A stretch of 31,042 bases of DNA from UMGS1279 sp045577495. GTDB taxonomy: Bacteria; Bacillota; Clostridia; Oscillospirales; Acutalibacteraceae. The notes beneath the pieces are model-generated. The model was given only the letters and a program-made list of their open reading frames with translations. It was not told the DNA's origin and made no database searches. The translations under genes were made by a program, and so were the position numbers. The stretch is from the NCBI GenBank assembly GCA_045577495.1, contig JAZNIK010000003.1, positions 1-31,042 of the forward strand, given 5' to 3'. This document shows positions 6,151 to 14,030 of the stretch, in pieces; position 1 is the stretch's first letter, and the number at the start of each line of letters is the position of its first letter.

Positions 6151-7470
6151 ATGCAGATGGTTAGTATAGTAAAAAAAACTATGGCTTTTATTATGGATAA
6201 AGCAAAAACGTTTTATTCATTTTGCTTTGATTTCACAAAGCATACTGTCCTTCCTCTTATAAAAAAGGTTGTTTTGTTTTTTAAAAAGTCGCCACGTGCT
6301 TTTGCCGCAGTTGTTTCGGTTTTTGTACTTGTTTCACTTGCTACTACCGTTGCAGTGGCAACAAATGCAACAACTGCATATTCGGTGGTTTATGGTGGCG
6401 AATCCTTGGGCTCGGTTATCTCACAAGAGGTTTTGGCAGAGGCTGAAATCTTGGCATCTGATATTTTAGATAATGCAAAATGTTCTAATGAACTTGTTAG
6501 CACTAAGCTTGTTAAAACAATCGTTTCTGCAGATAAACTTATTTCGGCAGAAAAACTTGCCGAGCAGATGATTTCTCATTCTGATAAAATTGTTTCGGCA
6601 ACGGTGCTTGAGGTTAACGGCAAGGATGTAGCGGCAGAAAAGAATTCTGAAAACGCAGATATAGCTATTGAAAAATATCTTGATGAATATAAGTCGTCAA
6701 ATAAGCTTGAAACGGTAGAACTTTCAACAAGCGTTAAGGTTGATACTGTTTATACACTTCGCTCAGATTTTGAGGCACTACCTACCGTTACAGAATATTT
6801 GCAAAAAGGTAAGGCAAAAGTTCCTGTTCAAACCGTTACAACGGTGGTTGAGGAGCGTAAGGTTAATTATAAGGTTATAGAAACAAAAAGTTCTAAATAT
6901 ACAGTAGGCACCGAGATTGTCACCCAAAAAGGTGAATATGGTGTTGAAGAGGTAACCTATAAACTTGCAACAACCAATGGTAAGGTTAGCGAGAAAAAAG
7001 AGCTTTCCTCCAAGACTATAAAAGAGCCTGTTACCAAAAAGGTTATCGTTGGCACAAAAAGGGTGGTTGCAGCCGATAAAAATGGTAGCGCACCTATGGT
7101 ATGGCCTGTAAAAAGGGTTGCCCGTTCGTATGTTAGTTCATATGTGGGCGATGGTAGAGGCCATAAAGGTATGGATATTGTAGCCCCCAAAGGCACCCCG
7201 ATTTATGCGGCAGAGGGTGGAACGGTTACCTATTCGGGCAGAGATGGCTCGGGTTATGGTAATTATATTAAAATTCGCCACGAAAACGGACTCGAAACTC
7301 TTTATGCGCACTGTAGCGCACTTTATGTTAGGGTAGGCGATAAGGTTGCGGCAGGTGAATCTATTGCGGCGGTAGGTAACACAGGTCGCTCTACAGGTAA
7401 TCATCTGCACTTTGAGGTTCATAAAAACGGATATTTTGTTAATCCATCAAACTATATAGGGCATAATTAA
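6151..7470 (+). CDS. Membrane-anchored G5 and M23 (LytM) peptidoglycan endopeptidase
   Basis: This 439-residue protein has a cytoplasmic N terminus, a transmembrane or uncleaved signal segment at about 50-72, and an extracytoplasmic region (75-220) rich in Lys, Ser, Glu and Ala. A G5 domain spans about 224-303 and a C-terminal M23 lysostaphin-like zinc peptidase about 315-436. M23 enzymes cut peptide cross-links in peptidoglycan, and G5 domains probably bind wall glycans. Zinc ligands are H338 and D342 (GHKGMDI) and H420 (HLHFEV); H387 (YAHCS) and H418 complete the active site, so it should be active. The start codon has a near-perfect GGAGGAG site. It is probably monocistronic, with its own promoter and terminator, and repeated GTTAC motifs upstream suggest control by an envelope-stress regulator (inference). 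Confidence 0.93.
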   Translation: MQMVSIVKKTMAFIMDKAKTFYSFCFDFTKHTVLPLIKKVVLFFKKSPRAFAAVVSVFVLVSLATTVAVATNATTAYSVVYGGESLGSVISQEVLAEAEILASDILDNAKCSNELVSTKLVKTIVSADKLISAEKLAEQMISHSDKIVSATVLEVNGKDVAAEKNSENADIAIEKYLDEYKSSNKLETVELSTSVKVDTVYTLRSDFEALPTVTEYLQKGKAKVPVQTVTTVVEERKVNYKVIETKSSKYTVGTEIVTQKGEYGVEEVTYKLATTNGKVSEKKELSSKTIKEPVTKKVIVGTKRVVAADKNGSAPMVWPVKRVARSYVSSYVGDGRGHKGMDIVAPKGTPIYAAEGGTVTYSGRDGSGYGNYIKIRHENGLETLYAHCSALYVRVGDKVAAGESIAAVGNTGRSTGNHLHFEVHKNGYFVNPSNYIGHN

Positions 7471-7503
7471 AACGCTTTGCACCAAAAGATGCAAAGCGTT
7501 TTT
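7471..7503. terminator. Bidirectional terminator after the M23 gene
   Basis: An 11-bp perfect stem AACGCTTTGCA (7471-7481) with TGCAAAGCGTT (7490-7500) and an eight-base loop is followed by T residues on the + strand and by TTTTAATTA on the minus strand. It serves the M23 gene and the converging small minus-strand gene. Confidence 0.82.
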
Positions 7504-7809
7504 CTATTCATAGTCCTCCGCTAAAGATAATGCTTCCTCTAAGGTTTTAGTATGAATACCGTTTTTAAGGCGAGTTTTATCCCTTTCGGGAAGCTCATCA
7601 AAAACAACATCCAATATCATATAAGGCTTATTTGTTTTATTATCAATAATGGCAATACTGTTTTCATACTCTGTTAGGGAGTATGCATATTCTTCAGAAA
7701 TCACACTTTTGTTTTTGGGTGAATTATTTATAAGCACACCAAACATTATAAAAAAAGCTGTTGTGAGTATTAAAGAGGATAAAATGATAGGTTTAATAAG
7801 TATCTTCAT
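7504..7809 (-). CDS. Small membrane-anchored protein of unknown function
   Basis: This 101-residue protein begins with a hydrophobic segment (about 5-27) lacking an obvious cleavage site, so it is probably an N-terminal anchor. An extracytoplasmic domain of about 70 residues follows. The pattern Y-S-L-x-E-Y-E-N-x-I-A-I-I, then LDVVFDELPERD and ending in EEALSLAEDYE, resembles small clostridial proteins related to the BofC C-terminal domain. I base this on pattern memory only and hold it loosely. The ATG at 7809 has AAAGGTGAA upstream. It is divergent from the class A PBP gene across an AT-rich repeat region and converges with the M23 peptidase gene. An envelope-related role is suggested by location and topology only. 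Confidence 0.7.
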   Translation of the reverse strand: MKILIKPIILSSLILTTAFFIMFGVLINNSPKNKSVISEEYAYSLTEYENSIAIIDNKTNKPYMILDVVFDELPERDKTRLKNGIHTKTLEEALSLAEDYE

Positions 7810-7853
7810 ATTTTCACCTTTAATAAGATTTCTTCCCCTTTATTATTGACATA

Positions 7854-7921
7854 ACATCTAATAAAATACAAAATTTGATAAAATAAAAAATTTGATAAAA
7901 TAAAAAAATTGGTTAAAAAAT
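7854..7921. repeat. 17-bp AT-rich tandem repeat between divergent genes
   Basis: AAATTTGATAAAATAAA occurs twice in perfect tandem (7871-7887 and 7888-7904). A degenerate copy precedes it (7854-7870) and a decayed one follows (7905-7921). It lies in the gap between the small minus-strand gene and the PBP gene, where it could bend or open DNA or bind a regulator. No known site is recognised. Confidence 0.7.
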
Positions 7922-7947
7922 TGTAACTCGCTTTTTTATAATTTATG

Positions 7948-7956
7948 TGGTACAAT
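7948..7956 (+). promoter_or_regulatory. Extended -10 promoter element of the class A PBP gene
   Basis: TGG followed by TACAAT (7951-7956) forms an extended -10. The -35 at 17-base spacing is poor (TCGCTT), which is acceptable for extended -10 promoters. The PBP start codon is 80 bases downstream with AAAGGAGAG as ribosome site. Confidence 0.5.
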
Positions 7957-8036
7957 GTTAGCATAATTTATTATGGAGTTTTATGCGATTTAAAAAATCG
8001 TATGTAATTTTTTAGCGTCAAAAGGAGAGTTAAGTT

Positions 8037-10454
8037 ATGAGTGACGAAAACAAAAGCCCGTTTTTCGATGAAGATGACGATATACTTTCTTCATCTTCTC
8101 AAAATGGTGGGGACGATTTGTTCAGTAATTCTGAAAATCAACTCGATTTGAATAGCTTTGCCAATCCAAAGGTTGAGCGCAATATATCGGCACCGCGAAA
8201 AGTGGTTAACCGTATATTAGGTGATAAAAAACCTATGACCAGAGCAAAACTTATGCGTACCGTTTTCTCTGTGTTTTTGGTGTTTGTTATTACTGCCTGC
8301 CTCATAGTTGGAACATTTATGATTTATGTTTTCGGTTTTGTTGATGACAGTATGCAGGAAAACCTTAACAATCTAAAACTCAATTCTACCACCACCATTT
8401 ATGTTAAGGATAGCAAAACCAATAAGTATGTTGAATATCAGCGTTTGCATGGCTCGGAAAATCGTATTTGGGTACCTTATGACGAAACCAGAGCAAAGGA
8501 AGAAGACCCTGAGTATACAGGTATACCCAGAAAGTTAGCCGAGGCGTTTATTGCTATTGAGGATAAGCGATTTGAACAGCACGATGGCGTAGACTGGAAG
8601 CGTACATTTGCGGCGTTTTTAAATATGTTCGTTGATTTGTATTCTTCTAATCAGGGTGGTTCAACAATCACTCAACAGTTAGTTAAAAACCTAACTCAAG
8701 ATAAGGACCAAAACGCAATGCGTAAGGTTCGTGAGATAATGCGTGCCAGAAAAATCGAAAGCATATATGGTAAGGATACCATCTTAGAATGTTATCTTAA
8801 TACAGTCGCATTTGCTAATGGTATCGGCGGTGTTGAGGTTGCATCAAACTATTATTTTAATAAAAGCGTAAACGAGCTAACCCTAGCAGAGTGTGCTAGT
8901 CTTGCTGCAATAGTAAAGGAGCCTGAGCGTTATCGCCCTGATAAATATCCCGAAAATAACGCTAAAAGGCGCAAAACCGTTTTGGATGAAATGCTTGACC
9001 AAAAGTATATAACAAAGGAAGAGTACGAAAAAGCGGTAGCCGAGGAAGTAAAAATCGTTGCCGATAAATCCAACATTAAAGAGCACGAAACCAATAATTA
9101 TTTTGTTGATGCTCTTATTGATGATGTTGTTGATGCATTGGTAGAAAAATATGATTTTGATAAAAGCTATGCAGAGCAGAATTTTTATAACGGTGGATAT
9201 AAGGTTTATTGCACAATGGACCCAAAAATCCAAAATATTATAGATTCAGTATATTCTGATAAATCTAACTTTGTTAAAAACTCAAGCGGTATATATGCTC
9301 AGTCAGCGATGACCATTATGGATTATGAGGGTCACGTGGTTGGTATTGCAGGTGGAGTTGGTGAAAAAACAGAAAATCGTAGCCTTAATAGAGCAACCTC
9401 GTCACCACGTTCACCCGGTTCCTCAATCAAACCTATTGCAACTTATTCCTTAGCGTTGGATAATAACTTGATTACCTATTCAACAATTTTTAAAGACCAA
9501 CCTATCAAACTTGCAGATGGCAAAAGATGGCCGCCAAATGCCAATGGGTCTTATAGCGGTTCTGTAACGGTTGCAAAGGCGTTAGAGGTGTCAAAAAACA
9601 CTATCCCCGCCCAGTTGGTTGAAAAAATGGGATTTGAACCTGTTTACGACCATTTGGAAAAGGATATGGGTATAACCACCCTAAAACGCGATGTTAATGC
9701 CGATTTAACCTATTCTGCGTTGGCGCTTGGAAGTTGCTATAAAGGTATAACCACTTTAGAATCTTGCGCTGCTTTTGCAACATTTGGTAACAAGGGTAAA
9801 TATTATGAACCCACATTTTTTGTAAAGGTTACCGACCAACAAAATAATGTGATTTTAGATGGTGAGCCTAGTTCAAAAATAGCCATGGCAGAGGATACCG
9901 CTGTTATTATGAACAAAATGCTTAGAAATGTTGTTGATGGTAGCGGAGGTACGGGTAGAGGTATTCGCTCTTACCTTTCAAGTATGCCGATATATGGCAA
10001 AACGGGTACAACAAACGATAACCATAACTTGTGGTTTGCAGGTGGAACACCATATTATGTTGCATCTTGTTGGTATGGATATGACCAACCCGCATATGTA
10101 TCTCCAGGTAATTCTGCAAGAAAAATTTGGGGAACGGTTATGTCTAAAATCCATAAGGATTTAGAGAAAAAAGAATTTGAAACAAGCGAGTTTGTAACCT
10201 GTAGAAAATACTGTACCTCAACAGGACTAATTGCTACAGATAAGTGCAAATCAACAGGTCTTGGTTGGTATAAAACAAGTCAGCTCAGTAATATCTGCAC
10301 AACCCATAAGGGTACAATCCTACCCGAAACTTCACCCTCAAAGGTTAAGGAAGAAAACGAGAAAAAGGATGATAGTTCTTCAAAAACAGAGTCTACATCC
10401 TCTAAGGCAGATAAAACAAGTAGCAAAGCAAATACAAGCTCAAAAAATGACTAA
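8037..10454 (+). CDS. Class A penicillin-binding protein (bifunctional PBP1A-type)
   Basis: This 805-residue enzyme polymerises lipid II into glycan strands and cross-links the stem peptides. Residues 1-76 are cytoplasmic and acidic at first, then basic. A transmembrane helix spans about 77-101. The GT51 transglycosylase covers about 150-320, with catalytic E175 (AIEDKRFE), GGSTITQQLVKN at 207-218 and the RKVREIMRARK motif. The penicillin-binding transpeptidase covers about 420-700, with S462-x-x-K465 (SSIK), S519-K-N521 and K655-T-G-T. All catalytic motifs are intact. The last 45 residues are a Ser/Lys/Thr-rich low-complexity tail common in clostridial PBPs. The start at 8037 follows AAAGGAGAG. 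The gene is monocistronic, with a strong palindromic terminator. Neighbouring M23 and HtrA genes also act on the envelope, but no operon link is visible. Confidence 0.95.
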   Translation: MSDENKSPFFDEDDDILSSSSQNGGDDLFSNSENQLDLNSFANPKVERNISAPRKVVNRILGDKKPMTRAKLMRTVFSVFLVFVITACLIVGTFMIYVFGFVDDSMQENLNNLKLNSTTTIYVKDSKTNKYVEYQRLHGSENRIWVPYDETRAKEEDPEYTGIPRKLAEAFIAIEDKRFEQHDGVDWKRTFAAFLNMFVDLYSSNQGGSTITQQLVKNLTQDKDQNAMRKVREIMRARKIESIYGKDTILECYLNTVAFANGIGGVEVASNYYFNKSVNELTLAECASLAAIVKEPERYRPDKYPENNAKRRKTVLDEMLDQKYITKEEYEKAVAEEVKIVADKSNIKEHETNNYFVDALIDDVVDALVEKYDFDKSYAEQNFYNGGYKVYCTMDPKIQNIIDSVYSDKSNFVKNSSGIYAQSAMTIMDYEGHVVGIAGGVGEKTENRSLNRATSSPRSPGSSIKPIATYSLALDNNLITYSTIFKDQPIKLADGKRWPPNANGSYSGSVTVAKALEVSKNTIPAQLVEKMGFEPVYDHLEKDMGITTLKRDVNADLTYSALALGSCYKGITTLESCAAFATFGNKGKYYEPTFFVKVTDQQNNVILDGEPSSKIAMAEDTAVIMNKMLRNVVDGSGGTGRGIRSYLSSMPIYGKTGTTNDNHNLWFAGGTPYYVASCWYGYDQPAYVSPGNSARKIWGTVMSKIHKDLEKKEFETSEFVTCRKYCTSTGLIATDKCKSTGLGWYKTSQLSNICTTHKGTILPETSPSKVKEENEKKDDSSSKTESTSSKADKTSSKANTSSKND

Positions 10455-10455
10455 T

Positions 10456-10490
10456 AAAATGGCGGAGAAATTTCTCCGCCATTTTATTTA
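10456..10490 (+). terminator. Rho-independent terminator of the PBP gene
   Basis: A 30-base perfect palindrome (10456-10470 with 10471-10485) with a GC-rich core (GGCGGAG/CTCCGCC) is followed by a T-rich tract. It begins two bases after the stop codon. Confidence 0.88.
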
Positions 10491-10510
10491 TTTAAAATCT
10501 ATTTTAATGG

Positions 10511-10539
10511 TTTACAAATCGAGGTAACTGTGATACAAT
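10511..10539 (+). promoter_or_regulatory. Sigma-A-like promoter of azlCD
   Basis: TTTACA (10511-10516) and TACAAT (10534-10539) are separated by 17 bases, 30 bases before the azlC start codon. Confidence 0.72.
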
Positions 10540-10569
10540 ATTTCAAGATTTTTAAAAGAGGTCAGTTTA

Positions 10570-11292
10570 ATGAGCAGATTTGATTTTTGGAAAAAAGGAT
10601 TAAAGGATGGGTTCCCTATATTTTTGGGATATTTGGCGGTTTCTTTCACCTTTGGAATCGCCGCAAAAAACGCAGGAATCTCATCATTACAGGCAGTTTT
10701 AATTTCCGCAACAAATCTTACTTCAGCAGGTCAATTTGCCGCGCTTGATATTATTGCAACCTCTGCAACGTATATCGAAATGGCATTTACGCAACTCATT
10801 ATAAACCTAAGATATTGTCTTATGTCGTCGGCATTGTCGCAAAAAATATCACAAAAAATGCCATTCTGGCATAGGTTTATTATGGCGTTTGGCGTTACTG
10901 ATGAGATTTTTGGTGTTTCGGTTAGCGTGGAAGACAAATTAAACCCTTTTTACAGTTATGGACTTATGAGCGCCGCCATTCCTGGTTGGACTCTTGGTAG
11001 CGCACTTGGAGTGCTTTCGGGTAGTTTGCTACCCGAAAGATTCATAAGTGCGCTTAGTGTTGCGCTGTATGGAATGTTTATTGCCATTATTGTTCCGCCT
11101 GCAAGAAAAAGCAAACTTATTTTAGGTATTGTTTCGGTTTCAATGTTTTTAAGTTATTTGTTTACTTTAATACCTTTTCTTTCTAAAATTTCATCAGGTT
11201 TTAGAATAATAATTTTAACGGTTTTAATTGCAGGGGCAGCCGCAATATTTTTCCCCATAAATGATAAGCAAGATAAGGGGGCTAAGGCATGA
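10570..11292 (+). CDS. azlC: AzlC-family branched-chain amino acid exporter, large subunit
   Basis: AzlC proteins (LIV-E family, related to E. coli YgaZ) work with a small AzlD partner to export valine, leucine, isoleucine and analogues. The 240 residues are the usual family length. The opening FWKKGLKDGFPIFLGYLAVSF and the segment GITDEIF-like FGVTDEIFGVSV near residues 106-117 are characteristic, and several hydrophobic helices span the protein. The start at 10570 is preceded by AGAGG. The stop overlaps the azlD start in an ATGA, so the two are translationally coupled, as in most genomes. A good promoter lies just upstream. The exact substrate is not predictable from sequence. Confidence 0.93.
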   Translation: MSRFDFWKKGLKDGFPIFLGYLAVSFTFGIAAKNAGISSLQAVLISATNLTSAGQFAALDIIATSATYIEMAFTQLIINLRYCLMSSALSQKISQKMPFWHRFIMAFGVTDEIFGVSVSVEDKLNPFYSYGLMSAAIPGWTLGSALGVLSGSLLPERFISALSVALYGMFIAIIVPPARKSKLILGIVSVSMFLSYLFTLIPFLSKISSGFRIIILTVLIAGAAAIFFPINDKQDKGAKA

Positions 11293-11597
11293 GCGGAAAT
11301 ATATACATATATATCGCAGTTATGGCACTGGTTACATATTTAATCAGATTGGCGCCAATCACCCTTATAAGAAAGGAAATTACAAACACATTTATAAAAT
11401 CCTTTTTATATTACGTTCCCTTTGTAACATTGGCGGTAATGACCTTTCCCGCGATACTTAATAGCACCGAAAGCGTGTGGTCGGGACTTGCAGGTTTCAT
11501 AACAGCAGTTTTACTTGCCTATTTTGGTCAAAGTTTGTTTAAGGTTTCTATTGCAGCCTGTTTGATGGTCTTTATAACTGAATTATTTTTAATTTAA
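11289..11597 (+). CDS. azlD: AzlD-family branched-chain amino acid exporter, small subunit
   Basis: This 102-residue hydrophobic protein is the small partner of AzlC. It has four probable membrane segments and the family's opening pattern with TYLIRLAPITLIRK at residues 16-29, followed by FVTLAVMTFPAIL. It overlaps azlC by four bases (ATGA), and a GGGGG ribosome site lies inside the end of azlC. Together they form a two-subunit exporter in the cytoplasmic membrane. The AzlCD operon ends at a bidirectional terminator shared with putP. Confidence 0.92.
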   Translation: MSGNIYIYIAVMALVTYLIRLAPITLIRKEITNTFIKSFLYYVPFVTLAVMTFPAILNSTESVWSGLAGFITAVLLAYFGQSLFKVSIAACLMVFITELFLI

Positions 11598-11661
11598 AAT
11601 GCTAAGCGGCTCACATTTGGTATTCAGATTTATAATGTATTGTGTGTCAGGCAAAGACAGA

Positions 11662-11694
11662 AAAAGCGTAGCCTTCATTTTAGGCTACGCTTTT
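11662..11694. terminator. Bidirectional terminator between azlD and putP
   Basis: A 13-bp perfect stem AAAAGCGTAGCCT (11662-11674) with AGGCTACGCTTTT (11682-11694) and a seven-base loop has A residues on its left and T residues on its right. It therefore works for both converging genes. Confidence 0.85.
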
Positions 11695-11725
11695 AAAGTG
11701 TTTAGATAATCTAATTTAAGCAATA

Positions 11726-13249
11726 TTAGTCATCAATAGCTTTATCTGTTGCGGCTTGGTAAATTGCCAAAACCTCATCAGATGGCTTCTTATCTAATAC
11801 AGATGCAACAACAGTTGCGATAAAGCCAACTATAAAGCCGGGCAACAATTCGTAAATTCCGGTTGTGGAGGAAAGACATAGCATCCAAGCAACGTCGGTT
11901 ACTGCACCTGCAATAACACCTGCGATTGCACCCTTGTATGTGAGGCGTTTCCAGAAAAGTGAGAGTATAACAACAGGGCCAAATGCGGCGCCAAAACCTG
12001 CCCAAGCATTCGATACAAGGTTCATAATCGCTGCGGCACCTTGAGCTTCGCTATTTGCGATAAAGTAGGCGATTATAGCAACAATCAAAACGGTTATTCT
12101 GCCAACCCACATAGTTTCTTTATCGGATGCGGTTTTGCGAATAATAGGCTTGTAAATATCGCTTGTAAAGGAAGACGATGCAACAAGCAACTGACTGTCT
12201 GCAGTGCTCATAGCGGCGGCAATAATAGCTGACATTAAAAGACCTGCAATAAAGCCAGGGAAAAGTATTCTTGAAAGAACTATAAAAATCTGCTCTTGTG
12301 AGCCTGCGGCAATTTCTATTGTTTTGCCGTCGAATAGGGTAATAGCTCCACCGTTTAATAACTCCTCGCCAAGCAATGCTCTGCCGAAGATAGCAATAAG
12401 CATTGCGGCACCAAGTGAAAGAACAACCCAAATAATAGCAACGGTTGCACTTGTTTTAACCATTGAAGATTTTTTAATAGACATAAATCTTACAAGGATG
12501 TGTGGCATACCAAAGTAACCAAGACCCCAAGCAAGACCTGATGCAATATCACGCCAGTCACTACCAAAAAGATTGGTGTTAAAGGTGTAATCGCCAATGG
12601 TAGTGCCAAGAGAGGATAAATCCATATCCTTAAAAGCAAGAAGAACAATCGGTATTGCAAGCAAAGCAACAAGCATTAAAAGTCCTTGAAAAAAGTCTGT
12701 CCAACAAACTGCTTTAAAGCCGCCTAGGAATGTGTAGATAATTAAGATAGCGGCAAAAATAAGTAATGCATAATCTTTAAGCTGCGGCAAAACAGTTGAA
12801 AGAACAGTGGCACCTGCTTTAAAGCTTGATGCAACATAAATAGTAAAGAAAACTAAAAATATAACTGCACAAATTATTTGCAATGCAGGGCTTTTGGTTG
12901 CAAAACGATTTGATAAGTACTGGGGTAAGGTGATTGAATCATTTGCTGCTTTTGAAAATCTGCGAAGCCTTTTTGCAACAAACATCCAGTTAGCAGCAGT
13001 ACCAAGTGCAAGACCGATACCAATCCAAACCTCGCCAAATCCAAATGCCAAAACGCTACCGGGCAAACCCATTAAAAGCCAACCGCTCATATCGGATGCT
13101 TGGGCACTCATAGCGGTTACCCAAGGTCCCATTGAACGACCGCCTAAAAAGTATTCCTTTTCGCCGCTTTGTTTTCTAGAAGCAAAAAAGAAAAACAAGC
13201 CTATTGTTAGCATAGCAAAGAAATAAACTACAAATGCTAAAAGTTCCAT
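11726..13249 (-). CDS. putP: Sodium/proline symporter (SSS family)
   Basis: This 507-residue integral membrane protein belongs to the solute:sodium symporter family and matches PutP, which imports L-proline with sodium; E. coli PutP has 502 residues. About 12-13 hydrophobic helices are visible. Family signatures include EYFLGGRSMGPWVTAMSA near residues 32-49, the sodium/substrate-site segment ASDMSGWLLMGLPG (about 51-64), and SADSQLLVASSSF-like TADSQLLVASSSF around 350-362. The start at 13249 has AAGGAGAGG upstream and a good promoter 33 bases before it. The gene is probably monocistronic. Proline uptake may serve Stickland-type fermentation or osmoprotection, which the sequence cannot settle. 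Other SSS substrates are possible but PutP is the closest match. Confidence 0.9.
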   Translation of the reverse strand: MELLAFVVYFFAMLTIGLFFFFASRKQSGEKEYFLGGRSMGPWVTAMSAQASDMSGWLLMGLPGSVLAFGFGEVWIGIGLALGTAANWMFVAKRLRRFSKAANDSITLPQYLSNRFATKSPALQIICAVIFLVFFTIYVASSFKAGATVLSTVLPQLKDYALLIFAAILIIYTFLGGFKAVCWTDFFQGLLMLVALLAIPIVLLAFKDMDLSSLGTTIGDYTFNTNLFGSDWRDIASGLAWGLGYFGMPHILVRFMSIKKSSMVKTSATVAIIWVVLSLGAAMLIAIFGRALLGEELLNGGAITLFDGKTIEIAAGSQEQIFIVLSRILFPGFIAGLLMSAIIAAAMSTADSQLLVASSSFTSDIYKPIIRKTASDKETMWVGRITVLIVAIIAYFIANSEAQGAAAIMNLVSNAWAGFGAAFGPVVILSLFWKRLTYKGAIAGVIAGAVTDVAWMLCLSSTTGIYELLPGFIVGFIATVVASVLDKKPSDEVLAIYQAATDKAIDD

Positions 13250-13281
13250 AAAAACCTCTCCTTAAAATAAAATACTAAAAT

Positions 13282-13310
13282 ATTTTATCACAACTTTATA
13301 AGAAATGCAA
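13282..13310 (-). promoter_or_regulatory. Sigma-A-like promoter of putP
   Basis: On the minus strand TTGCAT (13305-13310) and TAAAAT (13282-13287) are separated by 17 bases. A 13-bp hairpin ends four bases upstream of the -35. Confidence 0.7.
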
Positions 13311-13314
13311 TAGA

Positions 13315-13348
13315 GAACGGAGTACAGAATTAAAACTGTACTCCGTTC
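13315..13348 (-). terminator. Strong hairpin at the end of the COG0523/tetR operon, abutting the putP -35
   Basis: GAACGGAGTACAG (13315-13327) and CTGTACTCCGTTC (13336-13348) form a 13-bp perfect stem with an eight-base AT loop, 84 bases past the tetR stop. No true T run follows on the minus strand (TCTCTATTGCATTT), so termination would be imperfect. It could instead be a regulatory dyad for putP. Confidence 0.5.
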
Positions 13349-13431
13349 GATGTTTGTTGTGAAAACGCTTTTGTTTTAAAGAAAAATTAAATAGACTAAA
13401 TTCTATACTAAAAAATATACAAAAAATAAAC

Positions 13432-14016
13432 TTATGGTTTTATTCGTTCTAAGAATGAGGGCATAAGCTTAAGCGAAAAATCTTTTAACGAATATTCTCC
13501 GTTGCAAAGACACCAGTCATAAATCATAGCCCTTTCACAAAAAGCATAATACCTTACAATTTCGCTTACTGATTCTTTTACGGTTATATCACCCTTTTTT
13601 TGCCCCTCTGCAACGATTTTTCTAAGTAGGCGGTAATAAACTCTATCGTGATTAAGCAAAGCTTTTTCGCTTTTGGTGAGAAGTTGGGTTGAGTACATAC
13701 GCTTCATAAGTTCTAAATCAACCCTATTTTCAACCATTTCAAAAAGTTGTTGATTTAAAAATATAAGCAGAGTAATACTGTTTTCCTCAAAATCAATTAC
13801 TGAACTAAGCTCTTCATATTTTTCGTCAAAGAGATAGGCAAGAGAACTAAGTAGTGCATCCTTACCTTCAAAGTAATGATAAAAAGAACCCTTTGATGTG
13901 CCCGATTCGGCAATAATTTCATCCACTGTTGTGGCATCATATCCCTGTTCATAAAAAAGCTTCCAAGCGGCAGATACGATTTTGCTTTTTGTGTTTTTTT
14001 CACTCCGTTTAGCCAT
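13432..14016 (-). CDS. TetR/AcrR-family transcriptional regulator
   Basis: This 194-residue protein has a canonical TetR N-terminal DNA-binding domain at about 10-57. AAWKLFYEQGYDATTVDEI, then ESGTSKGSFYHYFEGKD, covers the helix-turn-helix and the family's typical YHYF segment. The helical C-terminal ligand domain (60-194) is unique as usual and contains several Cys, Tyr and Trp residues near 165-175 that could line a ligand pocket. It is the last gene of an apparent operon: its ATG at 14016 is 14 bases past the preceding GTPase stop, with AGGAG upstream. It may autoregulate the metal-handling operon, but TetR ligands cannot be read from sequence, and metal sensing by TetR proteins would be unusual. 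Confidence 0.9.
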   Translation of the reverse strand: MAKRSEKNTKSKIVSAAWKLFYEQGYDATTVDEIIAESGTSKGSFYHYFEGKDALLSSLAYLFDEKYEELSSVIDFEENSITLLIFLNQQLFEMVENRVDLELMKRMYSTQLLTKSEKALLNHDRVYYRLLRKIVAEGQKKGDITVKESVSEIVRYYAFCERAMIYDWCLCNGEYSLKDFSLKLMPSFLERIKP

Positions 14017-14030
14017 GGTTTAATTTACTC

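Noticed and set aside
12120..12431. Cys/Arg-rich minus-strand frame inside putP
   Set aside because: It is a shadow frame of the symporter gene with no start signal and no recognisable domain.
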